A stretch of DNA of 64,000 nt from Pterobdella sp. o SKG-2022 (taxonomy: Eukaryota; Annelida; Clitellata; Hirudinida; Piscicolidae), in NCBI GenBank assembly GCA_964035795.1, contig CAXIVU010000259.1:62001-126000 (forward strand), in the 5' to 3' direction. Each line of letters opens with the position of its first letter. Positions within the stretch are counted from its first letter, which is position 1. The position numbers and the translations under genes were made by a program. Positions 1 to 15,000 of this stretch are shown in pieces. The notes beneath the pieces were generated by a model. That model did no database searches, had not been told where the DNA came from, and saw nothing but the letters and a program-made list of their open reading frames with translations.

Positions 1-3000
1 GAAATGTTGTCTAAATTTACGCCAACAGTTACTACTGTAGAAACAACAACGCCAACTACAATTTCTGTAACAACAACTTCATTGGCTACAGCTACAACAG
101 TTTCGACAACGATTGCAACATCAACGCAAACAACAACTGTTATTATGACAACAACGACAGAAATGTTGTCTAAATCTACGCCAACAGTTACTACTGTAGA
201 AACAACAACGCCAACTACAATAACTGTAAGAACAACTTCATTGGCTACAGCTACAACAGTTTCGACAACGATTGCAACATCAACGCAAACAACAACTGTT
301 ATTATGACAACAACGACAGAAATGTTGTCTAAATCTACGCCAACAGTTACTACTGTAGAAACAACAACGCCAACTACAATTTCTGTAACAACAACTTCAT
401 TGGCTACAGCTACAACAGTTTCGACAACGATTGCAACATCAACGCAAACAACAACTGTTATTATGACAACAACGACAGAAATGTTGTCTAAATCTACGCC
501 AACAGTTACTACTGTAGAAACAACAACGCCAACTACAATTTCTGTAACAACAACTTCATTGGCTACAGCTACAACAGTTTCGACAACGATTGCAACATCA
601 ACGCAAACAACAACTGTTATTATGACAACAACGACAGAAATGTTGTCTAAATCTACGCCAACAGTTACTACTGTAGAAACAACAACGCCAACTACAATAA
701 CTGTAACAACAACTTCATTGGCTACAGCTACAACAGTTTCGACAACGATTGCAACATCAACGCAAACAACAACTGTTATTATGACAACAACGACAGAAAT
801 GTTGTCTAAATCTACGCCAACAGTTACTACTGTAGAAACAACAACGCCAACTACAATAACTGTAAGAACAACTTCATTGGCTACAGCTACAACAGTTTCG
901 ACAACGATTGCAACATCAACGCAAACAACAACTGTTATTATGACAACAACGACAGAAATGTTGTCTAAATCTACGCCAACAGTTACTACTGTAGAAACAA
1001 CAACGCCAACTACAATTTCTGTAACAACAACTTCATTGGCTACAGCTACAACAGTTTCGACAACGATTGCAACATCAACGCAAACAACAACTGTTATTAT
1101 GACAACAACGACAGAAATGTTGTCTAAATCTACGCCAACAGTTACTACTGTAGAAACAACAACGCCAACTACAATAACTGTAACAACAACTTCATTGGCT
1201 ACAGCTACAACAGTTTCGACAACGATTGCAACATCAACGCAAACAACAACTGTTATTATGACAACAACGACAGAAATGTTGTCTAAATCTACGCCAACAG
1301 TTACTACTGTAGAAACAACAACGCCAACTACAATAACTGTAACAACAACTTCATTGGCTACAGCTACAACAGTTTCGACAACGATTGCAACATCAACGCA
1401 AACAACAACTGTTATTATGACAACAACGACAGAAAAGTTGTCTAAATCTACGCCAACAGTTACTACTGTAGAAACAACAACGCCAACTACAATTTCTGTA
1501 ACAACAACTTCATTGGCTACAGCTACAACAGTTTCGACAACGATTGCAACATCAACGCAAACAACAACTGTTATTATGACAACAACGATAGAAATGTTGT
1601 CTAAATCTACGCCAACAGTTACTACTGTAGAAACAACAACGCCAACTACAATTTCTGTAACAACAACTTCATTGGCTACAGCTACAACAGTTTCGACAAC
1701 GATTGCAACATCAACGCAAACAACAACTGTTATTATGACAACAACGACAGAAATGTTGTCTAAATCTACGCCAACAGTTACTACTGTAGAAACAACAACG
1801 CCAACTACAATAACTGTAACAACAACTTCATTGGCTACAGCTACAACAGTTTCGACAACGATTGCAACATCAACGCAAACAACAACTGTTATTATGACAA
1901 CAACGACAGAAATGTTGTCTAAATCTACGCCAACAGTTACTACTGTAGAAACAACAACGCCAACTACAATAACTGTAACAACAACTTCATTGGCTACAGC
2001 TACAACAGTTTCGACAACGATTGCAACATCAACGCAAACAACAACTGTTATTATGACAACAACGACAGAAATGTTGTCTAAATCTACGCCAACAGTTACT
2101 ACTGTAGAAACAACAACGCCAACTACAATAACTGTAACAACAACTTCATTGGCTACAGCTACAACAGTTTCGACAACGATTGCAACATCAACGCAAACAA
2201 CAACTGTTATTATGACAACAACGACAGAAATGTTGTCTAAATCTACGCCAACAGTTACTACTGTAGAAACAACAACGCCAACTACAATAACTGTAACAAC
2301 AACTTCATTGGCTACAGCTACAACAGTTTCGACAACGATTGCAACATCAACGCAAACAACAACTGTTATTATGACAACAACGACAGAAATGTTGTCTAAA
2401 TCTACGCCAACAGTTACTACTGTAGAAACAACAACGCCAACTACAATTTCTGTAACAACAACTTCATTGGCTACAGCTACAACAGTTTCGACAACGATTG
2501 CAACATCAACGCAAACAACAACTGTTATTATGACAACAACGACAGAAATGTTGTCTAAATCTACGCCGACAGTTACTACTGTAGAAACAACAACGCCAAC
2601 TACAATTTCTGTAACAACAACTTCATTGGCTACAGCTACAACAGTTTCGACAACGATTGCAACATCAACGCAAACAACAACTGTTATTATGACAACAACG
2701 ACAGAAATGTTGTCTAAATCTACGCCAACAGTTACTACTGTAGAAACAACAACGCCAACTACAATTTCTGTAACAACAACTTCATTGGCTACAGCTACAA
2801 CAGTTTCGACAACGATTGCAACATCAACGCAAACAACAACTGTTATTATGACAACAACGACAGAAATGTTGTCTAAATCTACGCCAACAGTTACTACTGT
2901 AGAAACAACAACGCCAACTACAATTTCTGTAACAACAACTTCATTGGCTACAGCTACAACAGTTTCGACAACGATTGCAACATCAACGCAAACAACAACT

Positions 3001-6000
3001 GTTATTATGACAACAACGACAGAAATGTTGTCTAAATCTACGCCAACAGTTACTACTGTAGAAACAACAACGCCAACTACAATTTCTGTAACAACAACTT
3101 CATTGGCTACAGCTACAACAGTTTCGACAACGATTGCAACATCAACGCAAACAACAACAGTTATTATGACAACAACGACAGAAATGTTGTCTAAATCTAC
3201 GCCGACAGTTACTACTGTAGAAACAACAACGCCAACTACAATTTCTGTAACAACAACTTCATTGGCTACAGCTACAACAGTTTCGACAACGATTGCAACA
3301 TCAACGCAAACAACAACTGTTATTATGACAACAACGACAGAAAAGTTGTCTAAATCTACGCCAACAGTTACTACTGTAGAAACAACAACGCCAACTACAA
3401 TAACTGTAACAACAACTTCATTGGCTACAGCTACAACAGTTTCGACAACGATTGCAACATCAACGCAAACAACAACTGTTATTATGACAACAACGACAGA
3501 AATGTTGTCTAAATCTACGCCAACAGTTACTACTGTAGAAACAACAACGCCAACTACAATAACTGTAACAACAACTTTATTGGCTACAGCTACAACAGTT
3601 TCGACAACGATTGCAACATCAACGCAAACAACAACTGTTATTATGACAACAACGACAGAAATGTTGTCTAAATCTACGCCAACAGTTACTACTGTAGAAA
3701 CAACAACGCCAACTACAATAACTGTAACAACAACTTCATTGGCTACAGCTACAACAGTTTCGACAACGATTGCAACATCAACGCAAACAACAACTGTTAT
3801 TATGACAACAACGACAGAAATGTTGTCTAAATCTACGCCAACAGTTACTACTGTAGAAACAACAACGCCAACTACAATAACTGTAACAACAACTTTATTG
3901 GCTACAGCTACAACAGTTTCGACAACGATTGCAACATCAACGCAAACAACAACTGTTATTATGACAACAACGACAGAAATGATGTCTAAATCTACGCCAA
4001 CAGTTACTACTGTAGAAACAACAACGCCAACTACAATAACTGTAACAACAACTTTATTGGCTACAGCTACAACAGTTTCGACAACGATTGCAACATCAAC
4101 GCAAACAACAACTGTTATTATGACAACAACGACAGAAATGTTGTCTAAATCTACGCCAACAGTTACTACTGTAGAAACAACAACGCCAACTACAATAACT
4201 GTAACAACAACTTCATTGGCTACAGCTACAACAGTTTCGACAACGATTGCAACATCAACGCAAACAACAACTGTTATTATGACAACAACGACAGAAATGT
4301 TGTCTAAATCTACGCCAACAGTTACTACTGTAGAAACAACAACGCCAACTACAATAACTGTAACAACAACTTTATTGGCTACAGCTACAACAGTTTCGAC
4401 AACGATTGCAACATCAACGCAAACAACAACTGTTATTATGACAACAACGACAGAAATGTTGTCTAAATCTACGCCAACAGTTACTACTGTAGAAACAACA
4501 ACGCCAACTACAATTTCTGTAACAACAACTTTATTGGCTACAGCTACAACAGTTTCGACAACGATTGCAACATCAACGCAAACAACAACTGTTATTATGA
4601 CAACAACGACAGAAATGTTGTCTAAATCTACGCCAACAGTTACTACTGTAGAAACAACAACGCCAACTACAATTTCTGTAACAACAACTTCATTGGCTAC
4701 AGCTACAACAGTTTCGACAACGATTGCAACATCAACGCAAACAACAACTGTTATTATGACAACAACGACAGAAATGTTGTCTAAATCTACGCCAACAGTT
4801 ACTACTGTAGAAACAACAACGCCAACTACAATAACTGTAACAACAACTTTATTGGCTACAGCTACAACAGTTTCGACAACGATTGCAACATCAACGCAAA
4901 CAACAACTGTTATTATGACAACAACGACAGAAATGATGTCTAAATCTACGCCAACAGTTACTACTGTAGAAACAACAACGCCAACTACAATAACTGTAAG
5001 AACAACTTCATTGGCTACAGCTACAACAGTTTCGACAACGATTGCAACATCAACGCAAACAACAACTGTTATTATGACAACAACGACAGAAATGTTGTCT
5101 AAATCTACGCCAACAGTTACTACTGTAGAAACAACAACGCCAACTACAATAACTGTAACAACAACTTCATTGGCTACAGCTACAACAGTTTCGACAACGA
5201 TTGCAACATCAACGCAAACAACAACTGTTATTATGACAACAACGACAGAAATGTTGTCTAAATCTACGCCAACAGTTACTACTGTAGAAACAACAACGCC
5301 AACTACAATTTCTGTAACAACAACTTTATTGGCTACAGCTACAACAGTTTCGACAACGATTGCAACATCAACGCAAACAACAACTGTTATTATGACAACA
5401 ACGACAGAAATGTTGTCTAAATCTACGCCAACAGTTACTACTGTAGAAACAACAACGCCAACTACAATAACTGTAACAACAACTTCATTGGCTACAGCTA
5501 CAACAGTTTCGACAACGATTGCAACATCAACGCAAACAACAACTGTTATTATGACAACAACGACAGAAATGTTGTCTAAATCTACGCCAACAGTTACTAC
5601 TGTAGAAACAACAACGCCAACTACAATAACTGTAACAACAACTTCATTGGCTACAGCTACAACAGTTTCGACAACGATTGCAACATCAACGCAAACAACA
5701 ACTGTTATTATGACAACAACGACAGAAATGTTGTCTAAATCTACGCCAACAGTTACTACTGTAGAAACAACAACGCCAACTACAATAACTGTAACAACAA
5801 CTTTATTGGCTACAGCTACAACAGTTTCGACAACGATTGCAACATCAACGCAAACAACAACTGTTGTTATGACAACAACGACAGAAATGTTGTCTAAATC
5901 TACGCCAACAGTTACTACTGTAGAAACAACAACGCCAACTACAATAACTGTAACAACAACTTCATTGGCTACAGCTACAACAGTTTCGACAACGATTGCA

Positions 6001-9000
6001 ACATCAACGCAAACAACAACTGTTATTATGACAACAACGACAGAAATGTTGTCTAAATCTACGCCAACAGTTACTACTGTAGAAACAACAACGCCAACTA
6101 CAATTTCTGTAACAACAACTTCATTGGTTACAGCTACAACAGTTTCGACAACGATTGCAACATCAACGCAAACAACAACTGTTATTATGACAACAACGAC
6201 AGAAATGTTGTCTAAATCTACGCCAACAGTTACTACTGTAGAAACAACAACGCCAACTACAATAACTGTAACAACAACTTCATTGGCTACAGCTACAACA
6301 GTTTCGACAACGATTGCAACATCAACGCAAACAACAACTGTTATTATGACAACAACGACAGAAATGTTGTCTAAATCTACGCCAACAGTTACTACTGTAG
6401 AAACAACAACGCCAACTACAATAACTGTAACAACAACTTCATTGGCTACAGCTACAACAGTTTCGACAACGATTGCAACATCAACGCAAACAACAACTGT
6501 TATTATGACAACAACGACAGAAATGTTGTCTAAATCTACGCCAACTGTTACTACTGTAGAAACAACAACGCCAACTACAATAACTGTAACAACAACTTTA
6601 TTGGCTACAGCTACAACAGTTTCGACAACGATTGCAACATCAACGCAAACAACAACTGTTATTATGACAACAACGACAGAAATGTTGTCTAAATCTACGC
6701 CAACAGTTACTACTGTAGAAACAACAACGCCAACTACAATAACTGTAACAACAACTTTATTGGCTACAGCTACAACAGTTTCGACAACGATTGCAACATC
6801 AACGCAAACAACAACTGTTATTATGACAACAACGACAGAAATGTTGTCTAAATCTACGCCAACAGTTACTACTGTAGAAACAACAACGCCAACTACAATA
6901 ACTGTAACAACAACTTCATTGGCTACAGCTACAACAGTTTCGACAACGATTGCAACATCAACGCAAACAACAACTGTTATTATGACAACAACGACAGAAA
7001 TGTTGTCTAAATCTACGCCAACAGTTACTACTGTAGAAACAACAACGCCAACTACAATAACTGTAACAACAACTTCATTGGCTACAGCTACAACAGTTTC
7101 GACAACGATTGCAACATCAACGCAAACAACAACTGTTATTATGACAACAACGACAGAAATGTTGTCTAAATCTACGCCAACAGTTACTACTGTAGAAACA
7201 ACAACGCCAACTACAATAACTGTAACAACAACTTCATTGGCTACAGCTACAACAGTTTCGACAACGATTGCAACATCAACGCAAACAACAACTGTTATTA
7301 TGACAACAACGACAGAAATGTTGTCTAAATCTACGCCAACAGTTACTACTGTAGAAACAACAACGCCAACTACAATAACTGTAACAACAACTTTATTGGC
7401 TACAGCTACAACAGTTTCGACAACGATTGCAACATCAACGCAAACAACAACTGTTATTATGACAACAACAACAGAAATGTTGTCTAAATCTACGCCAACA
7501 GTTACTACTGTAGAAACAACAACGCCAACTACAATAACTGTAACAACAACTTTATTGGCTACAGCTACAACAGTTTCGACAACGATTGCAACATCAACGC
7601 AAACAACAACTGTTATTATGACAACAACGACAGAAATGTTGTCTAAATCTACGCCAACAGTTACTACTGTAGAAACAACAACGCCAACTACAATAACTGT
7701 AACAACAACTTCATTGGCTACAGCTACAACAGTTTCGACAACGATTGCAACATCAACGCAAACAACAACTGTTATTATGACAACAACGACAGAAATGTTG
7801 TCTAAATCTACGCCAACAGTTACTACTGTAGAAACAACAACGCCAACTACAATTTCTGTAACAACAACTTCATTGGCTACAGCTACAACAGTTTCGACAA
7901 CGATTGCAACATCAACGCAAACAACAACTGTTATTATGACAACAACGACAGAAATGTTGTCTAAATCTACGCCAACTGTTACTACTGTAGAAACAACAAC
8001 GCCAACTACAATAACTGTAACAACAACTTTATTGGCTACAGCTACAACAGTTTCGACAACGATTGCAACATCAACGCAAACAACAACTGTTATTATGACA
8101 ACAACGACAGAAATGTTGTCTAAATCTACGCCAACAGTTACTACTGTAGAAACAACAACGCCAACTACAATAACTGTAACAACAACTTTATTGGCTACAG
8201 CTACAACAGTTTCGACAACGATTGCAACATCAACGCAAACAACAACTGTTATTATGACAACAACGACAGAAATGTTGTCTAAATCTACGCCAACAGTTAC
8301 TACTGTAGAAACAACAACGCCAACTACAATAACTGTAACAACAACTTCATTGGCTACAGCTACAACAGTTTCGACAACGATTGCAACATCAACGCAAACA
8401 ACAACTGTTATTATGACAACAACGACAGAAATGTTGTCTAAATCTACGCCAACAGTTACTACTGTAGAAACAACAACGCCAACTACAATTTCTGTAACAA
8501 CAACTTTATTGGCTACAGCTACAACAGTTTCGACAACGATTGCAACATCAACGCAAACAACAACTGTTATTATGACAACAACGACAGAAATGTTGTCTAA
8601 ATCTACGCCAACAGTTACTACTGTAGAAACAACAACGCCAACTACAATAACTGTAACAACAACTTCATTGGCTACAGCTACAACAGTTTCGACAACGATT
8701 GCAACATCAACGCAAACAACAACTGTTATTATGACAACAACGACAGAAATGTTGTCTAAATCTACGCCAACAGTTACTACTGTAGAAACAACAACGCCAA
8801 CTACAATAACTGTAACAACAACTTTATTGGCTACAGCTACAACAGTTTCGACAACGATTGCAACATCAACGCAAACAACAACTGTTATTATGACAACAAC
8901 AACAGAAATGTTGTCTAAATCTACGCCAACAGTTACTACTGTAGAAACAACAACGCCAACTACAATAACTGTAACAACAACTTTATTGGCTACAGCTACA

Positions 9001-12000
9001 ACAGTTTCGACAACGATTGCAACATCAACGCAAACAACAACTGTTATTATGACAACAACGACAGAAATGTTGTCTAAATCTACGCCAACAGTTACTACTG
9101 TAGAAACAACAACGCCAACTACAATAACTGTAACAACAACTTTATTGGCTACAGCTACAACAGTTTCGACAACGATTGCAACATCAACGCAAACAACAAC
9201 TGTTATTATGACAACAACGACAGAAATGTTGTCTAAATCTACGCCAACAGTTACTACTGTAGAAACAACAACGCCAACTACAATAACTGTAACAACAACT
9301 TCATTGGCTACAGCTACAACAGTTTCGACAACGATTGCAACATCAACGCAAACAACAACTGTTATTATGACAACAACGACAGAAATGTTGTCTAAATCTA
9401 CGCCAACAGTTACTACTGTAGAAACAACAACGCCAACTACAATAACTGTAACAACAACTTTATTGGCTACAGCTACAACAGTTTCGACAACGATTGCAAC
9501 ATCAACGCAAACAACAACTGTTATTATGACAACAACGACAGAAATGTTGTCTAAATCTACGCCAACAGTTACTACTGTAGAAACAACAACGCCAACTACA
9601 ATTTCTGTAACAACAACTTTATTGGCTACAGCTACAACAGTTTCGACAACGATTGCAACATCAACGCAAACAACAACTGTTATTATGACAACAACGACAG
9701 AAATGTTGTCTAAATCTACGCCAACAGTTACTACTGTAGAAACAACAACGCCAACTACAATAACTGTAACAACAACTTTATTGGCTACAGCTACAACAGT
9801 TTCGACAACGATTGCAACATCAACGCAAACAACAACTGTTATTATGACAACAACGACAGAAATGTTGTCTAAATCTACGCCAACAGTTACTACTGTAGAA
9901 ACAACAACGCCAACTACAATAACTGTAACAACAACTTTATTGGCTACAGCTACAACAGTTTCGACAACGATTGCAACATCAACGCAAACAACAACTGTTA
10001 TTATGACAACAACGACAGAAATGTTGTCTAAATCTACGCCAACAGTTACTACTGTAGAAACAACAACGCCAACTACAATAACTGTAACAACAACTTCATT
10101 GGCTACAGCTACAACAGTTTCGACAACGATTGCAACATCAACGCAAACAACAACTGTTATTATGACAACAACGACAGAAATGTTGTCTAAATCTACGCCA
10201 ACAGTTACTACTGTAGAAACAACAACGCCAACTACAATTTCTGTAACAACAACTTCATTGGCTACAGCTACAACAGTTTCGACAACGATTGCAACATCAA
10301 CGCAAACAACAACTGTTATTATGACAACAACGACAGAAATGTTGTCTAAATCTACGCCAACAGTTACTACTGTAGAAACAACAACGCCAACTACAATAAC
10401 TGTAACAACAACTTCATTGGCTACAGCTACAACAGTTTCGACAACGATTGCAACATCAACGCAAACAACAACTGTTATTATGACAACAACGACAGAAATG
10501 TTGTCTAAATCTACGCCAACAGTTACTACTGTAGAAACAACAACGCCAACTACAATAACTGTAACAACAACTTTATTGGCTACAGCTACAACAGTTTCGA
10601 CAACGATTGCAACATCAACGCAAACAACAACTGTTATTATGACAACAACAACAGAAATGTTGTCTAAATCTACGCCAACAGTTACTACTGTAGAAACAAC
10701 AACGCCAACTACAATAACTGTAACAACAACTTTATTGGCTACAGCTACAACAGTTTCGACAACGATTGCAACATCAACGCAAACAACAACTGTTATTATG
10801 ACAACAACGACAGAAATGTTGTCTAAATCTACGCCAACAGTTACTACTGTAGAAACAACAACGCCAACTACAATAACTGTAACAACAACTTTATTGGCTA
10901 CAGCTACAACAGTTTCGACAACGATTGCAACATCAACGCAAACAACAACTGTTATTATGACAACAACGACAGAAATGTTGTCTAAATCTACGCCAACAGT
11001 TACTACTGTAGAAACAACAACGCCAACTACAATAACTGTAACAACAACTTCATTGGCTACAGCTACAACAGTTTCGACAACGATTGCAACATCAACGCAA
11101 ACAACAACTGTTATTATGACAACAACGACAGAAATGTTGTCTAAATCTACGCCAACAGTTACTACTGTAGAAACAACAACGCCAACTACAATAACTGTAA
11201 CAACAACTTTATTGGCTACAGCTACAACAGTTTCGACAACGATTGCAACATCAACGCAAACAACAACTGTTATTATGACAACAACGACAGAAATGTTGTC
11301 TAAATCTACGCCAACAGTTACTACTGTAGAAACAACAACGCCAACTACAATTTCTGTAACAACAACTTTATTGGCTACAGCTACAACAGTTTCGACAACG
11401 ATTGCAACATCAACGCAAACAACAACTGTTATTATGACAACAACGACAGAAATGTTGTCTAAATCTACGCCAACAGTTACTACTGTAGAAACAACAACGC
11501 CAACTACAATAACTGTAACAACAACTTTATTGGCTACAGCTACAACAGTTTCGACAACGATTGCAACATCAACGCAAACAACAACTGTTATTATGACAAC
11601 AACGACAGAAATGTTGTCTAAATCTACGCCAACAGTTACTACTGTAGAAACAACAACGCCAACTACAATAACTGTAACAACAACTTTATTGGCTACAGCT
11701 ACAACAGTTTCGACAACGATTGCAACATCAACGCAAACAACAACTGTTATTATGACAACAACGACAGAAATGTTGTCTAAATCTACGCCAACAGTTACTA
11801 CTGTAGAAACAACAACGCCAACTACAATAACTGTAACAACAACTTCATTGGCTACAGCTACAACAGTTTCGACAACGATTGCAACATCAACGCAAACAAC
11901 AACTGTTATTATGACAACAACGACAGAAATGTTGTCTAAATCTACGCCAACAGTTACTACTGTAGAAACAACAACGCCAACTACAATTACTGTAACAACA

Positions 12001-15000
12001 ACTTCATTGGCTACAGCTACAACAGTTTCGACAACGATTGCAACATCAACGCAAACAACAACTGTTATTATGACAACAACGACAGAAATGTTGTCTAAAT
12101 CTACGCCAACAGTTACTACTGTAGAAACAACAACGCCAACTACAATAACTGTAACAACAACTTCATTGGCTACAGCTACAACAGTTTCGACAACGATTGC
12201 AACATCAACGCAAACAACAACTGTTATTATGACAACAACGACAGAAATGTTGTCTAAATCTACGCCAACAGTTACTACTGTAGAAACAACAACGCCAACT
12301 ACAATAACTGTAACAACAACTTCATTGGCTACAGCTACAACAGTTTCGACAACGATTGCAACATCAACGCAAACAACAACTGTTATTATGACAACAACGA
12401 CAGAAATGTTGTCTAAATCTACGCCAACAGTTACTACTGTAGAAACAACAACGCCAACTACAATAACTGTAACAACAACTTCATTGGCTACAGCTACAAC
12501 AGTTTCGACAACGATTGCAACATCAACGCAAACAACAACTGTTATTATGACAACAACGACAGAAATGTTGTCTAAATCTACGCCAACAGTTACTACTGTA
12601 GAAACAACAACGCCAACTACAATAACTGTAACAACAACTTCATTGGCTACAGCTACAACAGTTTCGACAACGATTGCAACATCAACGCAAACAACAACTG
12701 TTATTATGACAACAACGACAGAAATGTTGTCTAAATCTACGCCAACAGTTACTACTGTAGAAACAACAACGCCAACTACAATAACTGTAACAACAACTTC
12801 ATTGGCTACAGCTACAACAGTTTCGACAACGATTGCAACATCAACGCAAACAACAACTGTTATTATGACAACAACGACAGAAATGTTGTCTAAATCTACG
12901 CCAACAGTTACTACTGTAGAAACAACAACGCCAACTACAATAACTGTAACAACAACTTCATTGGCTACAGCTACAACAGTTTCGACAACGATTGCAACAT
13001 CAACGCAAACAACAACTGTTATTATGACAACAACGACAGAAATGTTGTCTAAATCTACGCCAACAGTTACTACTGTAGAAACAACAACGCCAACTACAAT
13101 AACTGTAACAACAACTTCATTGGCTACAGCTACAACAGTTTCGACAACGATTGCAACATCAACGCAAACAACAACTGTTATTATGACAACAACGACAGAA
13201 ATGTTGTCTAAATCTACGCCAACAGTTACTACTGTAGAAACAACAACGCCAACTACAATAACTGTAACAACAACTTCATTGGCTACAGCTACAACAGTTT
13301 CGACAACGATTGCAACATCAACGCAAACAACAACTGTTATTATGACAACAACGACAGAAATGTTGTCTAAATCTACGCCAACAGTTACTACTGTAGAAAC
13401 AACAACGCCAACTACAATAACTGTAACAACAACTTCATTGGCTACAGCTACAACAGTTTCGACAACGATTGCAACATCAACGCAAACAACAACTGTTATT
13501 ATGACAACAACGACAGAAATGTTGTCTAAATCTACGCCAACAGTTACTACTGTAGAAACAACAACGCCAACTACAATAACTGTAACAACAACTTCATTGG
13601 CTACAGCTACAACAGTTTCGACAACGATTGCAACATCAACGCAAACAACAACTGTTATTATGACAACAACGACAGAAATGTTGTCTAAATCTACGCCAAC
13701 AGTTACTACTGTAGAAACAACAACGCCAACTACAATAACTGTAACAACAACTTCATTGGCTACAGCTACAACAGTTTCGACAACGATTGCAACATCAACG
13801 CAAACAACAACTGTTATTATGACAACAACGACAGAAAAGTTGTCTAAATCTACGCCAACAGTTACTACTGTAGAAACAACAACGCCAACTACAATAACTG
13901 TAACAACAACTTCATTGGCTACAGCTACAACAGTTTCGACAACGATTGCAACATCAACGCAAACAACAACTGTTATTATGACAACAACGACAGAAATGTT
14001 GTCTAAATCTACGCCAACAGTTACTACTGTAGAAACAACAACGCCAACTACAATAACTGTAACAACAACTTCATTGGCTACAGCTACAACAGTTTCGACA
14101 ACGATTGCAACATCAACGCAAACAACAACTGTTATTATGACAACAACGACAGAAATGTTGTCTAAATCTACGCCAACAGTTACTACTGTAGAAACAACAA
14201 CGCCAACTACAATAACTGTAACAACAACTTCATTGGCTACAGCTACAACAGTTTCGACAACGATTGCAACATCAACGCAAACAACAACTGTTATTATGAC
14301 AACAACGACAGAAATGTTGTCTAAATCTACGCCAACAGTTACTACTGTAGAAACAACAACGCCAACTACAATAACTGTAACAACAACTTCATTGGCTACA
14401 GCTACAACAGTTTCGACAACGATTGCAACATCAACGCAAACAACAACTGTTATTATGACAACAACGACAGAAATGTTGTCTAAATCTACGCCAACAGTTA
14501 CTACTGTAGAAACAACAACGCCAACTACAATAACTGTAACAACAACTTCATTGGCTACAGCTACAACAGTTTCGACAACGATTGCAACATCAACGCAAAC
14601 AACAACTGTTATTATGACAACAACGACAGAAATGTTGTCTAAATCTACGCCAACAGTTACTACTGTAGAAACAACAACGCCAACTACAATAACTGTAACA
14701 ACAACTTCATTGGCTACAGCTACAACAGTTTCGACAACGATTGCAACATCAACGCAAACAACAACTGTTATTATGACAACAACGACAGAAATGTTGTCTA
14801 AATCTACGCCAACAGTTACTACTGTAGAAACAACAACGCCAACTACAATAACTGTAACAACAACTTCATTGGCTACAGCTACAACAGTTTCGACAACGAT
14901 TGCAACATCAACGCAAACAACAACTGTTATTATGACAACAACGACAGAAATGTTGTCTAAATCTACGCCAACAGTTACTACTGTAGAAACAACAACGCCA

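Noticed and set aside
1..159. True amino-terminal start of the array because copy 1 has a unique Phe6
   Set aside because: A single TCT to TTT change is like the other private variants, and base 1 already lies exactly on the repeat phase with no unique sequence before it; the window edge cannot show a gene start.
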